The translations under genes were made by a program, and so were the position numbers. From contig NZ_CP059185.1 of NCBI RefSeq assembly GCF_014251315.1, positions 205,017 to 269,016 on the forward strand: 64,000 nt of DNA, written 5' to 3'. The notes below the pieces were generated by a model that searched no databases, was not told where the DNA came from, and saw nothing but the letters and a program-made list of their open reading frames with translations. The DNA comes from Blattabacterium cuenoti (lineage in GTDB: Bacteria; Bacteroidota; Bacteroidia; Flavobacteriales; Blattabacteriaceae). Shown piece after piece: positions 33,586 through 43,282 of this stretch (its first letter is position 1; each line of letters begins with the position of its first letter).

Positions 33586-35832
33586 ATGAAAAAGCAGAAA
33601 ATTTTTGATTTTCTTGATAATGAAAAAATTGGAAGTAAGATAATTGATTTTAATCATAAAAACATTACCACAGTTCGTTTTTTAATTCCTTCTATTCACT
33701 GTAGTTCTTGTGTTTTAATTTTGGAAAAATTACCAAAAATGTATAAAAATATTTTTGATTCTACTGTTAATTTTTCCAATAAAAAAATTTGGATCACATT
33801 TAATAATACTGAACTAAAAATAAGTGATATAGCTAAATTACTTGATAATATGGGATATAGCCCTTCTATTAATTTTGAATCGATAGAAAACATAAAAAAT
33901 AATTCAAATTTATTTGGGAGAAAATTAATAGGAAAATTAGCTATTTCTTTTTTTTGTTTTGGTAACATTATGTTGCTAGCTATACCAGAATATGTTGGGG
34001 CTCAACAGGATACATGGTTTATGGAAAATCGTAATTTTTTCCGTTATCTAATGTTAGTTTTATCTTTACCTGTAGTCATATTTTCTTTTTTAGATCATAT
34101 GAAATATGCTGTGTTAGGATTAAAAAAAAATATTTTGAATATGGATGTTCCAATTTCTATTGGAATATTAGTTCTTTTCTTATGGAGTTGTTTTGAAATT
34201 TTTTTTGATTTAAGTTCAGGCTATTTTGATAGTCTTTCCAGTTTTTCATTATTCTTACTTATAAGCAGAATATTTCAAATATATACTCATAATGAAATTT
34301 TATCTTTTGATAAAAATTATAAATCTTTTTATCCAGTTTTAATTACAAAAGTACAAAATAATGAAAAAGAAGAAAAAATTTTGCTTTCTTCTTTGAAAAA
34401 AGGAGATTTTATTGTAATTAGAAATGAAGAAGTCGTTCCTGTTGATTCTGTATTAATAAAAGGGAATGCTGTATTAGACAATAGTTTTATTACAGGAGAA
34501 TCCTATTTAATCAATAAAGAAATAGGAGAACGAATCTACGCGGGGTCTAGACAAAAAGGAGAAGCTATTATTATAAAAGTCATCAAAAATGTAGATCATA
34601 GTTATTTAAGTTTATTGTGGAATAAGAATAAATCTAATCAGTCTTATTATAAAAAATTATTTTATTTGAATTCAATATCTACTAGATTTAGTCAGTATTT
34701 TACTCCTATTATTTTAATGATTTCGATTATAACTGGAATATACTGGTCTTTTAGTAATGATGTTTCAAAAATTTTTCAAACGGTTTTTTCCGTTTTAATT
34801 GTTACTTGTCCTTGTGCTTTAGTTCTTTCTACTCCGTTAATTTTTGGAAATATTATACGTTTTTTTTCCAAGAAAGGTTTCTATGTAAAAGACATTTATA
34901 CAATGGAAAGAATATCTTCAGTTAGAACTTTAATCTTTGATAAAACTGGAACTATAACTGATCCTAATAAAGAAAAAATATTTTTTGTAGGAAATATGAA
35001 ACATGAAGAAAAAAAAATTATAGCTTCCTTATTAAAAAATTCAAGTCATCCTTTAAGTCAAAGAATATTATCAGAATTATCTATAAAGGATTTTTATTTA
35101 ATAAAAAATTTTAGAGAAATCATAGGTCAAGGATTAGAAGGTGTTATAAAAAATATACCGGTTAAAGTTGGTTCCCAAAAATATTTAGGAATTACAAAAA
35201 AAATAATTAATAAAAATGAAATCAATCAAACAACAGTTTTTATTTCTATAAATAATAAATTTGTAGGTTATTTTCTATTTAGAAATTATTATCGTGAGGG
35301 AATAGAAAAAATATTTAAAGACTTAAAAGAATATAAAATTATTATTCTTTCCGGAGATCAGAATGATTTAGAAAAAAGGTATTTAAAGTCGATTTTGCCC
35401 AAATCAAGTCAAGTTTTTTTCAGTCAAAGTCCGGAAGATAAATTAAATTATGTAAAAAAATTACAAAAAAAAGGAGAAAAAATTATGATGTTTGGAGATG
35501 GAATTAATGATTGTGCTGCATTAAATCAAAGTGAAGTGGGAGTTTCTGTTTCGGAAAATCCGACAGGATTCTTTCCAAGTTGTGATGCTTTTATGAAATC
35601 TAATTGTTTGAATAAAATTTTCTTATTTTTGAGAGTGTCTAAAATATCTTACAGATTAGTATTTATCAATTTTATGATTAGTTTATTTTATAACAGTGTA
35701 GGAATTTTTTTTGCAATTAGCGGAAATTTAAAACCTTTTATAGCTGCCATTTTGATGCCTTTAAGTTCTTTTTCTGTTATTTTTTTTTCTATTATATCCA
35801 CTTGGATACTTTCACGAAGATTAATATTTTAG
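33586..35832 (+). CDS. ccoI: Copper-transporting P-type ATPase for cbb3 oxidase assembly
   Basis: A P1B-type ATPase. Residues about 25-95 form a metal-binding domain with HCSSC. About eight membrane segments follow, with the ion motif CPCAL. The cytoplasmic domains carry TGES (actuator), the phosphorylation motif DKTGTIT, an HP dipeptide in NSSHPLS and GDGINDCAAL. The position directly ahead of ccoS and ccoNO identifies it as the CcoI/FixI member that loads copper into the oxidase rather than a general exporter. The length of 748 residues is normal. There is no sign of damage. Confidence 0.9.
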   Translation: MKKQKIFDFLDNEKIGSKIIDFNHKNITTVRFLIPSIHCSSCVLILEKLPKMYKNIFDSTVNFSNKKIWITFNNTELKISDIAKLLDNMGYSPSINFESIENIKNNSNLFGRKLIGKLAISFFCFGNIMLLAIPEYVGAQQDTWFMENRNFFRYLMLVLSLPVVIFSFLDHMKYAVLGLKKNILNMDVPISIGILVLFLWSCFEIFFDLSSGYFDSLSSFSLFLLISRIFQIYTHNEILSFDKNYKSFYPVLITKVQNNEKEEKILLSSLKKGDFIVIRNEEVVPVDSVLIKGNAVLDNSFITGESYLINKEIGERIYAGSRQKGEAIIIKVIKNVDHSYLSLLWNKNKSNQSYYKKLFYLNSISTRFSQYFTPIILMISIITGIYWSFSNDVSKIFQTVFSVLIVTCPCALVLSTPLIFGNIIRFFSKKGFYVKDIYTMERISSVRTLIFDKTGTITDPNKEKIFFVGNMKHEEKKIIASLLKNSSHPLSQRILSELSIKDFYLIKNFREIIGQGLEGVIKNIPVKVGSQKYLGITKKIINKNEINQTTVFISINNKFVGYFLFRNYYREGIEKIFKDLKEYKIIILSGDQNDLEKRYLKSILPKSSQVFFSQSPEDKLNYVKKLQKKGEKIMMFGDGINDCAALNQSEVGVSVSENPTGFFPSCDAFMKSNCLNKIFLFLRVSKISYRLVFINFMISLFYNSVGIFFAISGNLKPFIAAILMPLSSFSVIFFSIISTWILSRRLIF

Positions 35833-35843
35833 TTTTTGTTTTT

Positions 35844-35993
35844 ATGGATATATTAATTATTATGATATTGTCTAGTATTTCTTTAGGAGCATTTTTTCTT
35901 ATATTTTTTTTAATCTGTCTTTATTCTGGACAATTTGATGATTATGAATCTCCTAGTATTAGAATTTTAATTGATGATTTTGAAAAAAATTAA
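35844..35993 (+). CDS. ccoS: cbb3-type cytochrome oxidase assembly protein CcoS
   Basis: A 49-residue single-span membrane protein: MDILIIMILSSISLGAFFLI forms the membrane helix. The characteristic SGQFDDYESPSIRIL motif follows. CcoS is needed for cofactor insertion into the cbb3 oxidase. The ATG at 35844 is chosen because longer starts would lie within ccoI. It begins 11 bases after ccoI and ends 8 bases before ccoNO, so the three are almost certainly one transcript. Confidence 0.92.
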   Translation: MDILIIMILSSISLGAFFLIFFLICLYSGQFDDYESPSIRILIDDFEKN

Positions 35994-36001
35994 ATTTTTT
36001 G

Positions 36002-38203
36002 ATGAAACTAAAAACATATTATTATAATAACAGTATTGTAAAAGCTTTTTTATATGCTACTATATTTTGGGCTTTTATTGGGTTTTTAGCTGGATTGTTT
36101 GTAGCACTATTATTGTTTTATCCTGAGATTCCAGAACTGATTTTTGGGAATAAACTAAAGGACTCTCAAGGGGTTATTGGGTTTGGAAGATGGAGAATGT
36201 TACATACAAGTACTGCTGTTTTTGCTTTTGTCGGAAATATTATTTTCACAGGTTATTATTACGCTCTACAACGTTTGTTAAAAACAAGAATTTTTAGTGA
36301 TACTCTTAGCTGGATTCATTTTTGGGGTTGGCAAATATTTATTATTTCTACTTGGATAACTTTTTTATTAGGAATAAATACAAGTAAAGAATATGCTGAA
36401 CATGAATGGCCTATAGACATTGGAGTATTTTTGATTTGGATTGTTTATGGAATCAACATGATTGGAAGCATTCTAAAAAGAAAAATTAAACATTTATATG
36501 TTAGCGTTTGGTTTTTATTAGGAACATGGGTAGCTGTGGGAATGTTGCATGTATTTAACAATCTTGAATTACCTATATCTCTTTTATCTTTTAAAAGTTA
36601 TTCTATATATGCTGGAGTGCAAGATGCTTTAATGCAATGGTGGTATGGGCATAATGCTGTTGCATTTATTTTAACAACTCCTATATTGGGGTTAATGTAT
36701 TACTTTGTTCCAAAAGCATCTAATCAGCCTATTTTTTCTTATAAACTTTCTATTATACATTTTTGGTCATTAATATTTATATACATTTGGGCAGGTCCTC
36801 ATCATTTAATGTATACATCTCTTCCTAATTGGGCTCAAATGTTGGGAACTATTTTTTCAATTATGTTGATTGCTCCTTCTTGGGGGGGGATGTTGAATGG
36901 ATTGCTGACTTTAAGAGGAGCTTGGGATCAAATGAAAACGAATCCGACTTTGAAATTTTTCGTAGTTGGAATTACTTGTTATGGAATGGCAACTTTTGAA
37001 GGGCCTATGTTAGCAACTAAAACTCTAAATTCTATAGGACATTTTACAGATTGGGTAATAGCTCATGTTCATTTAGGGACTTTAGGATGGAATGGTTTTA
37101 TGGCTTTTGGTATTATATATTGGTTGACCCAAAAAATATGGAATACAAAATTGTATTCTATATCATTGGCTAACATTCATTTTTGGCTAGGTGTTATAGG
37201 GATTATTTTATACATTTTTCCTATGTATTTTGGATCTATTTTACAATCTATTATGTGGAAAAAATTTAATCCTGATGGAACTTTGGCTTATAAAAATTTT
37301 TTAGATTCTGTTTTATCTATCATTCCTTTTTATAAAATTAGATTTGTAGGTGGAATGATTTACTTTTTAGGTTTTGTTTTAATGATTTATAATATTTTTA
37401 AAACAATTAAACAAGGTTACTCATTCAACAATGAAGAATTTAAATGTGATCCATTTTATGGTAGTTATGTTAAGGAAAATAAAGGAGATACGGAAACATT
37501 TCATGGGTGGTTAGAAAGAAAACCAATACAATTAACCATTCTTTCTTTTATAGCAGTGGCTATTGGAGGGTTCATAGAAATTATACCTACTTTAGTCATT
37601 AAATCTAATGTTCCTACTATTCATAATGTTAAGCCTTACAAGGCTTTAGAATTAGAAGGTAGAGATTTATTTGTAAGAGAAGGATGTAATGCTTGTCACA
37701 GTGCCCAAGTTCGTCCATTTAGAGATGAAGTAGTTCGTTATGGAGAATATTCTAAGGCTGGAGAATTTGTATATGATCATCCATTTCTTTGGGGTTCTAA
37801 ACGAACAGGACCGGATTTGGCCAGAGAAGGAGGAAAAAATCCTAATTCTTGGCATTTTAATCATATGTATAATCCTCGTTCTACTTCTCCAGGATCTATC
37901 ATGCCAAGATATCCTTGGTTAATTTATAATAAATTGGATAGGTCTAATACAGGAAAAAAAATACAAGCAATGGTAAAATTAGGAGTTCCATATACTTTGA
38001 AGTACATAAAAAATATAAATCAAGATATGGATCATCAAGCAAATCAAATTGTATGTGATATTTATAAAGAATATCCGAGTTTGAAAAAAGAAATAGATCA
38101 ACAAAAAAAAATAGAGAAAGAAAAATTTGTTCCATTAGAAAAAAGGGAAATTATAGCTATTATTGCTTATTTACAGCGATTGGGTACAGATATAAAATCT
38201 TAA
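36002..38203 (+). CDS. ccoNO: cbb3-type cytochrome c oxidase, fused subunits I and II
   Basis: Residues about 1-480 are the CcoN heme-copper subunit with about twelve membrane helices and the metal-ligand segments WYGHNAVAF, WAGPHHLMYT and HVHLGTLGWNG. From about residue 500 a membrane helix leads into a CcoO-type domain with one heme c site (EGCNACHSAQ, about residues 559-566) and downstream RTGPDLAREGG and MPRYPWL. This N-O fusion is typical of Bacteroidetes. The oxidase reduces oxygen with high affinity and pumps protons, consistent with life in low-oxygen host tissue. The ATG at 36002 follows an in-frame TTG. Confidence 0.95.
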   Translation: MKLKTYYYNNSIVKAFLYATIFWAFIGFLAGLFVALLLFYPEIPELIFGNKLKDSQGVIGFGRWRMLHTSTAVFAFVGNIIFTGYYYALQRLLKTRIFSDTLSWIHFWGWQIFIISTWITFLLGINTSKEYAEHEWPIDIGVFLIWIVYGINMIGSILKRKIKHLYVSVWFLLGTWVAVGMLHVFNNLELPISLLSFKSYSIYAGVQDALMQWWYGHNAVAFILTTPILGLMYYFVPKASNQPIFSYKLSIIHFWSLIFIYIWAGPHHLMYTSLPNWAQMLGTIFSIMLIAPSWGGMLNGLLTLRGAWDQMKTNPTLKFFVVGITCYGMATFEGPMLATKTLNSIGHFTDWVIAHVHLGTLGWNGFMAFGIIYWLTQKIWNTKLYSISLANIHFWLGVIGIILYIFPMYFGSILQSIMWKKFNPDGTLAYKNFLDSVLSIIPFYKIRFVGGMIYFLGFVLMIYNIFKTIKQGYSFNNEEFKCDPFYGSYVKENKGDTETFHGWLERKPIQLTILSFIAVAIGGFIEIIPTLVIKSNVPTIHNVKPYKALELEGRDLFVREGCNACHSAQVRPFRDEVVRYGEYSKAGEFVYDHPFLWGSKRTGPDLAREGGKNPNSWHFNHMYNPRSTSPGSIMPRYPWLIYNKLDRSNTGKKIQAMVKLGVPYTLKYIKNINQDMDHQANQIVCDIYKEYPSLKKEIDQQKKIEKEKFVPLEKREIIAIIAYLQRLGTDIKS

Positions 38204-38245
38204 TGGTTTAATGATCATACTTTATAACGGATAAAAAAAAAGTTC

Positions 38246-38422
38246 ATGATGAGTTTTTTTAAACAATATTTTACAGGAGAAAAAAATATAGGAATTTTTC
38301 AATCTATTATGTTAATTTTATTTTTATTAGCATTTTTTTTTGTAATATTTTTTGTGTTTTCAAAATCTAAGAAATATTATAATAAAATAAGTTTAATTCC
38401 TTTAGAAAAAGAAAGGTTATGA
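38246..38422 (+). CDS. ccoQ: CcoQ-like small subunit of cbb3 oxidase
   Basis: A 58-residue open frame beginning MMSFFKQYFTGEKNIGIFQS, with one membrane helix (SIMLILFLLAFFFVIFFVF) and a short charged tail ending EKERL. It sits between ccoNO and ccoP, and its TGA overlaps the ccoP ATG by 4 bases, the expected place and size for CcoQ. CcoQ helps stabilise the oxidase. The sequence itself is too short and diverged for a firm family match; the call rests on position, size and topology. The start may be either of two adjacent ATG codons. Confidence 0.8.
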   Translation: MMSFFKQYFTGEKNIGIFQSIMLILFLLAFFFVIFFVFSKSKKYYNKISLIPLEKERL

Positions 38423-39306
38423 GATCTAAAATTCCTTCTTTTATTATGATTCCTTCTTTTTTGTCTGTTATAATATTTATGTTTTATGTGTTTTTTATAA
38501 GTTATAATCGCATATCTTATTTTGTTCATCCTATTACTATATTTTTTTTTATTATAATTACGGTATTACTGTATATTTTGGAATCAATTGATAATTTGAT
38601 TTTTAAAAGAAAATTACAATTTCTTTCAAAAGAAGAAAGAAGAAAGATTTTTGAAGAAAATGAGGGGAATTATTTTTATAGACTTTACAGATTTATATTT
38701 TACGATGTTAAAAAAATCAATTATGATGGAGTGAAAAAAATAGATCATGGATTTGACGGGATTATAGAATTAGATAACAAATTACCTATGTGGTGGGTTC
38801 ATCTTTTTTATATTACAATTGTTTTTTCCACAATTTATTTTTTTTCTTATTTATTAATAGATTTCTCTAATCCTTATAAGGAATATAACATAGCTTATAA
38901 AAACCAATTAAAAGAAATTGAGATTTTTGAAAAAAATACTCCACAAGTAACTATAGAAAATGCGTGTTTTAAAGAAAATTTAATTAATAGTGGAAAAATT
39001 ATTTTTGAGGAAAATTGTGCGACTTGTCATCAATCGGATGGGAGTGGAAATATTGGTCCTAATTTAACAGATGATTATTGGATTAATGTAAAAGAAAAAG
39101 ATTTGTTTAAAAATATATTTTATGTAATATGGAATGGAAGTGATAATAATCCAACTATGCGTGCTTTTGGTAAATTAGGAGAAATTAAAGGTAATGATAT
39201 TGAGAAAATATCCAGTTATGTTTATTCTATCAATCAAAAATCTAAAAAACCTTTAATAGGAAAAGTTCCTCAAGGAATAAAAATCACAAAATGGAGCAGG
39301 ATATAA
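38419..39306 (+). CDS. ccoP: cbb3-type cytochrome c oxidase subunit III
   Basis: CcoP is the membrane-anchored cytochrome c that feeds electrons to the catalytic subunit. There are two N-terminal helices (about residues 5-60) and another near residue 130. The segment GFDGIIELDNKLPMWWVHLF is a CcoP family hallmark. A single heme c site follows: CATCHQSDGSGNIGPNLTDD (about residues 200-219). Proteobacterial CcoP proteins have two such sites; only one is seen here, giving 295 residues. The gene overlaps the ccoQ stop. A weak hairpin follows at 39310-39334. Confidence 0.93.
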   Translation: MRSKIPSFIMIPSFLSVIIFMFYVFFISYNRISYFVHPITIFFFIIITVLLYILESIDNLIFKRKLQFLSKEERRKIFEENEGNYFYRLYRFIFYDVKKINYDGVKKIDHGFDGIIELDNKLPMWWVHLFYITIVFSTIYFFSYLLIDFSNPYKEYNIAYKNQLKEIEIFEKNTPQVTIENACFKENLINSGKIIFEENCATCHQSDGSGNIGPNLTDDYWINVKEKDLFKNIFYVIWNGSDNNPTMRAFGKLGEIKGNDIEKISSYVYSINQKSKKPLIGKVPQGIKITKWSRI

Positions 39307-39309
39307 TAT

Positions 39310-39334
39310 AATCATAATTTTATTATGATTTTTT
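39310..39334 (+). terminator. Possible weak terminator after ccoP
   Basis: An 8-base-pair A+T stem (39310-39317 AATCATAA with 39323-39330 TTATGATT), loop TTTTA, runs into a short T tract. It lies in the 79-base spacer between ccoP and ccoH, where many Bacteroidetes carry ccoG. The stem is weak, so read-through into ccoH is likely. Confidence 0.35.
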
Positions 39335-39385
39335 CATCAGTTAAATTTTCTATTTTTTTTAAAAAAAACTTAAAGTTTTAAATGT

Positions 39386-39868
39386 ATGAGAATAAAATTT
39401 AATTGGGATACTGGAATTGTGTTATCTTTAGTTGTTTTTATAATCTTTATTAGTTACATTGCTTTCTTTTTTCCTCATGTAGGAAGTCAACTTGTGTCAG
39501 ATAGATATTATGAAGAAGAAATAAAATATCAAGAAATTCTAAATGAGAAAAAAAATGCTTTAGAACTTCCTATAAAAATAAAAGTTTTTATTTTGTATTC
39601 TGGAATTGAGATAGTTTTTCCTCCTATTAACAATGATATTCATGGTTTTTTTACTTTATTTAGATCTTCTTCTAAAGATTTAGATATTACAAGATCTTTC
39701 AAAATATTGAAATTCTCCAAAAAAACATTATTGATTCCTAAAAGATTTTTAAAAAAAGGATATTATAAACTTATAATCAGGTGGAAAACAGATAAAAAAT
39801 ATTTTTTTGAAAAAGATATTTTTTGGAGTCAATTAAATACTTTTTATTTCAAAATTTTAATATTTTAA
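39386..39868 (+). CDS. ccoH: FixH/CcoH-type cbb3 oxidase assembly protein
   Basis: The protein opens with MRIKFNWDTGIVLSLVVF and has one N-terminal membrane helix (about residues 10-32). It continues with QLVSDRYYEEEIKYQEIL, the FixH family hallmark, and a C-terminal beta-rich domain. CcoH associates with the oxidase subunits during copper and heme assembly. The length of 160 residues is normal. It closes the oxidase cluster; maeB begins 5 bases after its stop. Confidence 0.87.
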   Translation: MRIKFNWDTGIVLSLVVFIIFISYIAFFFPHVGSQLVSDRYYEEEIKYQEILNEKKNALELPIKIKVFILYSGIEIVFPPINNDIHGFFTLFRSSSKDLDITRSFKILKFSKKTLLIPKRFLKKGYYKLIIRWKTDKKYFFEKDIFWSQLNTFYFKILIF

Positions 39869-39873
39869 ATATA

Positions 39874-42147
39874 ATGAGAAAAAACATAAGTAATCTTCGT
39901 GAAGAATCTTTAAATTACCATAGTCAATTTCCTTCTGGAAAAATACAAATTAGCCCTACAAAAAAATATAGCAGTCAAAGAGATTTATCTCTCGCTTATT
40001 CTCCAGGAGTTGCTGAACCTTGTAAAGAAATAGCTCGTTCTTCTACAGAAGTATATAAATACACATCTAAAGGAAATCTTGTAGCAGTAATAACTAATGG
40101 ATCTGCTGTGTTAGGTCTTGGTGATATTGGAGCATTGGCTTCTAAACCAGTAATGGAAGGAAAGGCTCTTTTATTCAAAATATTTTCAGGTATTGATGTT
40201 TTCGATATAGAAATAGACGAATCTGATCCAGAAAAATTTATAGAAACAGTAAAAGCAATCGCTCCTACTTTTGGAGGGATAAATTTAGAAGATATAAAAG
40301 CTCCAGAAGCTTTTGAAATAGAAAGAAGACTTAAAAAAGAACTGAATATTCCTGTTATGCATGATGATCAACATGGAACGGCTATTATTTCGGGAGCAGC
40401 ACTGCTTAATGCCATTACTTATGTTGGAAAAAAAATTCATGAAATTAAAATGATTGTTAATGGAGCTGGTGCTGCTGCTATTTCTTGCGCAAGAACATAT
40501 AAACAACTTGGAGTTAAATCTGAAAATATTCTTATGTTTGATAGCAAAGGATTATTACATACTTCAAGAGAGGATTTAAATAAAGAAAAAAAAGAATTTG
40601 CTGTGAATATTTATCCAATTAAAAAATTGGAACAGGCAATCAATAATGCAGATGTTTTTATAGGTTTATCCATAGGAGGAATATTAACTCCTAATATGTT
40701 AAAAAGTATGGCTAAAGATCCAATTGTATTTGCTATGGCTAATCCTGATCCAGAAATAGATTATAACTTAGCTATTAAAGTTCGTCCAGACGTTATCATA
40801 GCTACAGGAAGAAGTGATTATCCCAATCAAGTGAATAATGTATTAGGATTTCCTTATATATTCAGAGGAGCATTAGATGTTCATGCTAATGTTATCAATG
40901 ATGAAATGAAACTTGCAGCAGTACATGCTATAGCTTCTTTAGCAAAAGAACCTGTACCAGAACAGGTAAATATTGTTTATAATAAAAAAAATCTTTCTTT
41001 CGGAAAAGAATATATCATTCCCAAACCATTTGATAACCGTTTAATTATTCGTGTAGCTCCTGCTGTAGCAAAAGCTGCTATGGATTCTGGTGTTGCAAAA
41101 AATCCTATTTTAGATTGGAGAATCTATCAAGAAAAATTGCTAGATAGAATGGGATATGAAAGTAAAATGCTTAGAATGATTCAAAATAGAGCACGTACAA
41201 ACCCTAAAAAAGTTGTTTTTTGTAATGGAGAAGAATACGATGTCTTGAAATCTGTTCAAATTCTTCATGAAGAAGGAATTATTTCTACTTCTATAGTTTT
41301 AGGAAATGAAGACCGTATTAAACGTTTAATTCATGAAAATAATTTAGATATAGAATTAGAAATCATAGATCCAGAAAAAAATATAAAAGAAGTAGAAAAC
41401 TTTGCTAAAATACTTTGGAAAAGAAGAAATAGAAAAGGTTTAACTTTATATGATTCAAAAATTCGTATGCGGACTAATGATCATTTTGGAGCAATGATGG
41501 TGGATCAAGGAAAGGCAGATGCTGTTATTACAGGATATTCTAGAAGTTTTTCATTAAGTTTACGTCCTATGTTAGAAGTTATAGGAAGAGATGATTCTGT
41601 TTATAAAACAGCAGGAATGATGATTTTGTTAACAAAACGTGGCCCTCTATTTTTAGCAGATACAGCCGTAATTCAAGATCCAACAAGTGAAGAGTTAGCT
41701 AGAATAGCTATAATGGCTTCTCATGTAGTTAAAAGTTTTGATATTGAACCACGTATAGCTATGTTATCTTTTCAAAATTTTTCATCTAATTCAAAAACAT
41801 CTTCTAAAGTATCTAAAACAGTAGCGTTTTTACATAAAAAATATCCAAATTTAATAGTAGATGGAGAAGTACAACCTGATTTTGCTTTGAATGAATTTTT
41901 ATTATCTAGAAAATTTCCTTTCTCAAAACTTGTGAAGAAAAGAGCTAATATTTTTATTTTTCCAAATTTAGAATCAGGAAATTTAACTTATAAATTTATT
42001 AGAGGATTAGGAGATGTTCAAACTATTGGGCCTATCATGTTAGGAATGCGGAAACCTGCACATGTTATGCAAATGCAATCTAGCATAGAAGAAATAATCA
42101 ATCTAGCTACTTTAGCTGTAATAGATGCACAAATTAGAAAAAGTTAA
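39874..42147 (+). CDS. maeB: NADP-dependent malic enzyme with phosphotransacetylase-like domain
   Basis: The N-terminal about 430 residues are a malic enzyme that converts malate to pyruvate with NADPH formation: SLAYSPGVAEPC, NGSAVLGLGDIGALASKPVM, MHDDQHGTAIIS, VNGAGAAAISCAR and FAMANPDPEI are visible. Residues about 435-757 match a phosphate acetyltransferase-type domain (DQGKADAVITGYSRS, GEVQPDFAL, GDVQTIGPIMLG), which in this class usually gives acetyl-CoA-linked regulation rather than catalysis. The ATG at 39874 gives 757 residues, normal for MaeB. It converges on murI, whose stop it overlaps by 4 bases. Confidence 0.94.
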   Translation: MRKNISNLREESLNYHSQFPSGKIQISPTKKYSSQRDLSLAYSPGVAEPCKEIARSSTEVYKYTSKGNLVAVITNGSAVLGLGDIGALASKPVMEGKALLFKIFSGIDVFDIEIDESDPEKFIETVKAIAPTFGGINLEDIKAPEAFEIERRLKKELNIPVMHDDQHGTAIISGAALLNAITYVGKKIHEIKMIVNGAGAAAISCARTYKQLGVKSENILMFDSKGLLHTSREDLNKEKKEFAVNIYPIKKLEQAINNADVFIGLSIGGILTPNMLKSMAKDPIVFAMANPDPEIDYNLAIKVRPDVIIATGRSDYPNQVNNVLGFPYIFRGALDVHANVINDEMKLAAVHAIASLAKEPVPEQVNIVYNKKNLSFGKEYIIPKPFDNRLIIRVAPAVAKAAMDSGVAKNPILDWRIYQEKLLDRMGYESKMLRMIQNRARTNPKKVVFCNGEEYDVLKSVQILHEEGIISTSIVLGNEDRIKRLIHENNLDIELEIIDPEKNIKEVENFAKILWKRRNRKGLTLYDSKIRMRTNDHFGAMMVDQGKADAVITGYSRSFSLSLRPMLEVIGRDDSVYKTAGMMILLTKRGPLFLADTAVIQDPTSEELARIAIMASHVVKSFDIEPRIAMLSFQNFSSNSKTSSKVSKTVAFLHKKYPNLIVDGEVQPDFALNEFLLSRKFPFSKLVKKRANIFIFPNLESGNLTYKFIRGLGDVQTIGPIMLGMRKPAHVMQMQSSIEEIINLATLAVIDAQIRKS

Positions 42148-42947
42148 AAATATGTGTTTTTAAGAAACACTTTTTTTCCAAAAAGAATTTGGACTTTTTT
42201 TTCAAAAAAAATGGGTATAGAACTAGATGTATAAAAAATAGGACATCTATTCCAAGTAGGATGGAAACATAACAATTTTTTTTCACTTAGTTTTTCTTTT
42301 ATTTCTTGTACTACTATTTTCTGTATGTCAATTAAATGAACTTTCCTATGATAAAAATTTTCTATTTCTTGTTTCAAGAATAAATAATGAGTACAAGCTA
42401 ATAACATTGCATCTATTGATTTTAAATGACTTAAATAATTTTTTATTATAGGATTTATTTTTTTCATTTCCAAACCATTTTCTATAATGGGGGCTAATAA
42501 AGGGGTAGCTATTTGAACTACATCTAAATGATGATAGTATTTTTTTATTTTTTTTATATAACAATTTGAATGTATAGTCGCAGGTGTTGCAATTATTCCT
42601 ATCTTATTAAAAGATAGAAAAATTGAATTTTTTACTACAGGATCTATGACATTAAATATTAATATTTTTTTATGAAATTTTTTTTGGATTAAATCTAGAG
42701 CATTAGATGCGATAGAATTGCAAGCGATGACTAAAGCTTTACATTTTTTTTCATAAAGAAAAGAAGCGATTTTCATAGAATTTTTTATAATAAATTCTTT
42801 AGATTTTTCTCCATAGGGCATATTTTTAGTATCTCCGAAATAAATCAAATCTTCATTAGGCATTTGAATTTTAATTTCTTTAGCTATAAGAAGTCCGCCA
42901 ATTCCAGAATCAAATATTCCTATTGGAGATAATGGACTTATTTTCAT
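42144..42947 (-). CDS. murI: Glutamate racemase
   Basis: MurI supplies D-glutamate for peptidoglycan. It shows IGIFDSGIGGLLIAKEI, LIYFGDTKNMPYG, the first catalytic cysteine in LVIACNSIASNA and the second in MLLACTHYLFLK. The length of 267 residues is normal. D-Glu is used by MurD, found at the end of this window. Its 3' end forms part of the hairpin that terminates maeB. Confidence 0.95.
   Translation of the reverse strand: MKISPLSPIGIFDSGIGGLLIAKEIKIQMPNEDLIYFGDTKNMPYGEKSKEFIIKNSMKIASFLYEKKCKALVIACNSIASNALDLIQKKFHKKILIFNVIDPVVKNSIFLSFNKIGIIATPATIHSNCYIKKIKKYYHHLDVVQIATPLLAPIIENGLEMKKINPIIKNYLSHLKSIDAMLLACTHYLFLKQEIENFYHRKVHLIDIQKIVVQEIKEKLSEKKLLCFHPTWNRCPIFYTSSSIPIFFEKKVQILFGKKVFLKNTYF
42154..42177 (+). 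terminator. Terminator of maeB, inside the murI 3' end
   Basis: A 6-base-pair stem (42154-42159 GTGTTT with 42165-42170 AAACAC), loop TTAAG, is followed by seven T on the plus strand. It begins 7 bases after the maeB stop and is encoded within the last codons of the convergent murI. Confidence 0.55.
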
Positions 42948-43006
42948 ATTTTAATTAATTAAAGAAAATGAATTATCAAAACTCATATATATAATGAATT
43001 TTTAAT

Positions 43007-43026
43007 AAAAATTGTCATAAACAATT
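43007..43026 (-). terminator. Possible weak terminator after rpsT
   Basis: On the minus strand AATTGT and ACAATT (43010-43015 with 43021-43026) form a 6-base-pair stem with a five-base loop followed by a T-rich stretch. It overlaps the rpsT stop codon. The stem is short. Confidence 0.35.
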
Positions 43027-43270
43027 AACTAGAAAATAATTCTTTACTCAATTTTTTTTTAAATCTAGCTGCTTTATTCACGTGTATGATATTTTTTTTT
43101 GCTAATTTGTCTATCATGGAAATCACAATAGAATATTGTTTCTTATTCTTATTTTTATCCATTAAGAATTTTTTTATAGCTGTTTTGGTACTTTTATATA
43201 CATATTTGTTTCGTAAGCGTCTAGCATAATTTTGTCTGATTCTTTTTAAAGAAGATAAATGATTTGCCAT
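43025..43270 (-). CDS. rpsT: 30S ribosomal protein S20
   Basis: S20 is a helical, very basic primary binding protein of 16S rRNA. The 81-residue product shows MANHLSSLKRIRQNYARRLR at the N-terminus and the C-terminal IDKLAKKNIIHVNKAARFKK with the family segment HVNKAARFKKKL. The length is normal. It begins 12 bases after tRNA-Glu on the same strand and is probably co-transcribed with it. Confidence 0.95.
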   Translation of the reverse strand: MANHLSSLKRIRQNYARRLRNKYVYKSTKTAIKKFLMDKNKNKKQYSIVISMIDKLAKKNIIHVNKAARFKKKLSKELFSS

Positions 43271-43282
43271 AAGATATAATTA

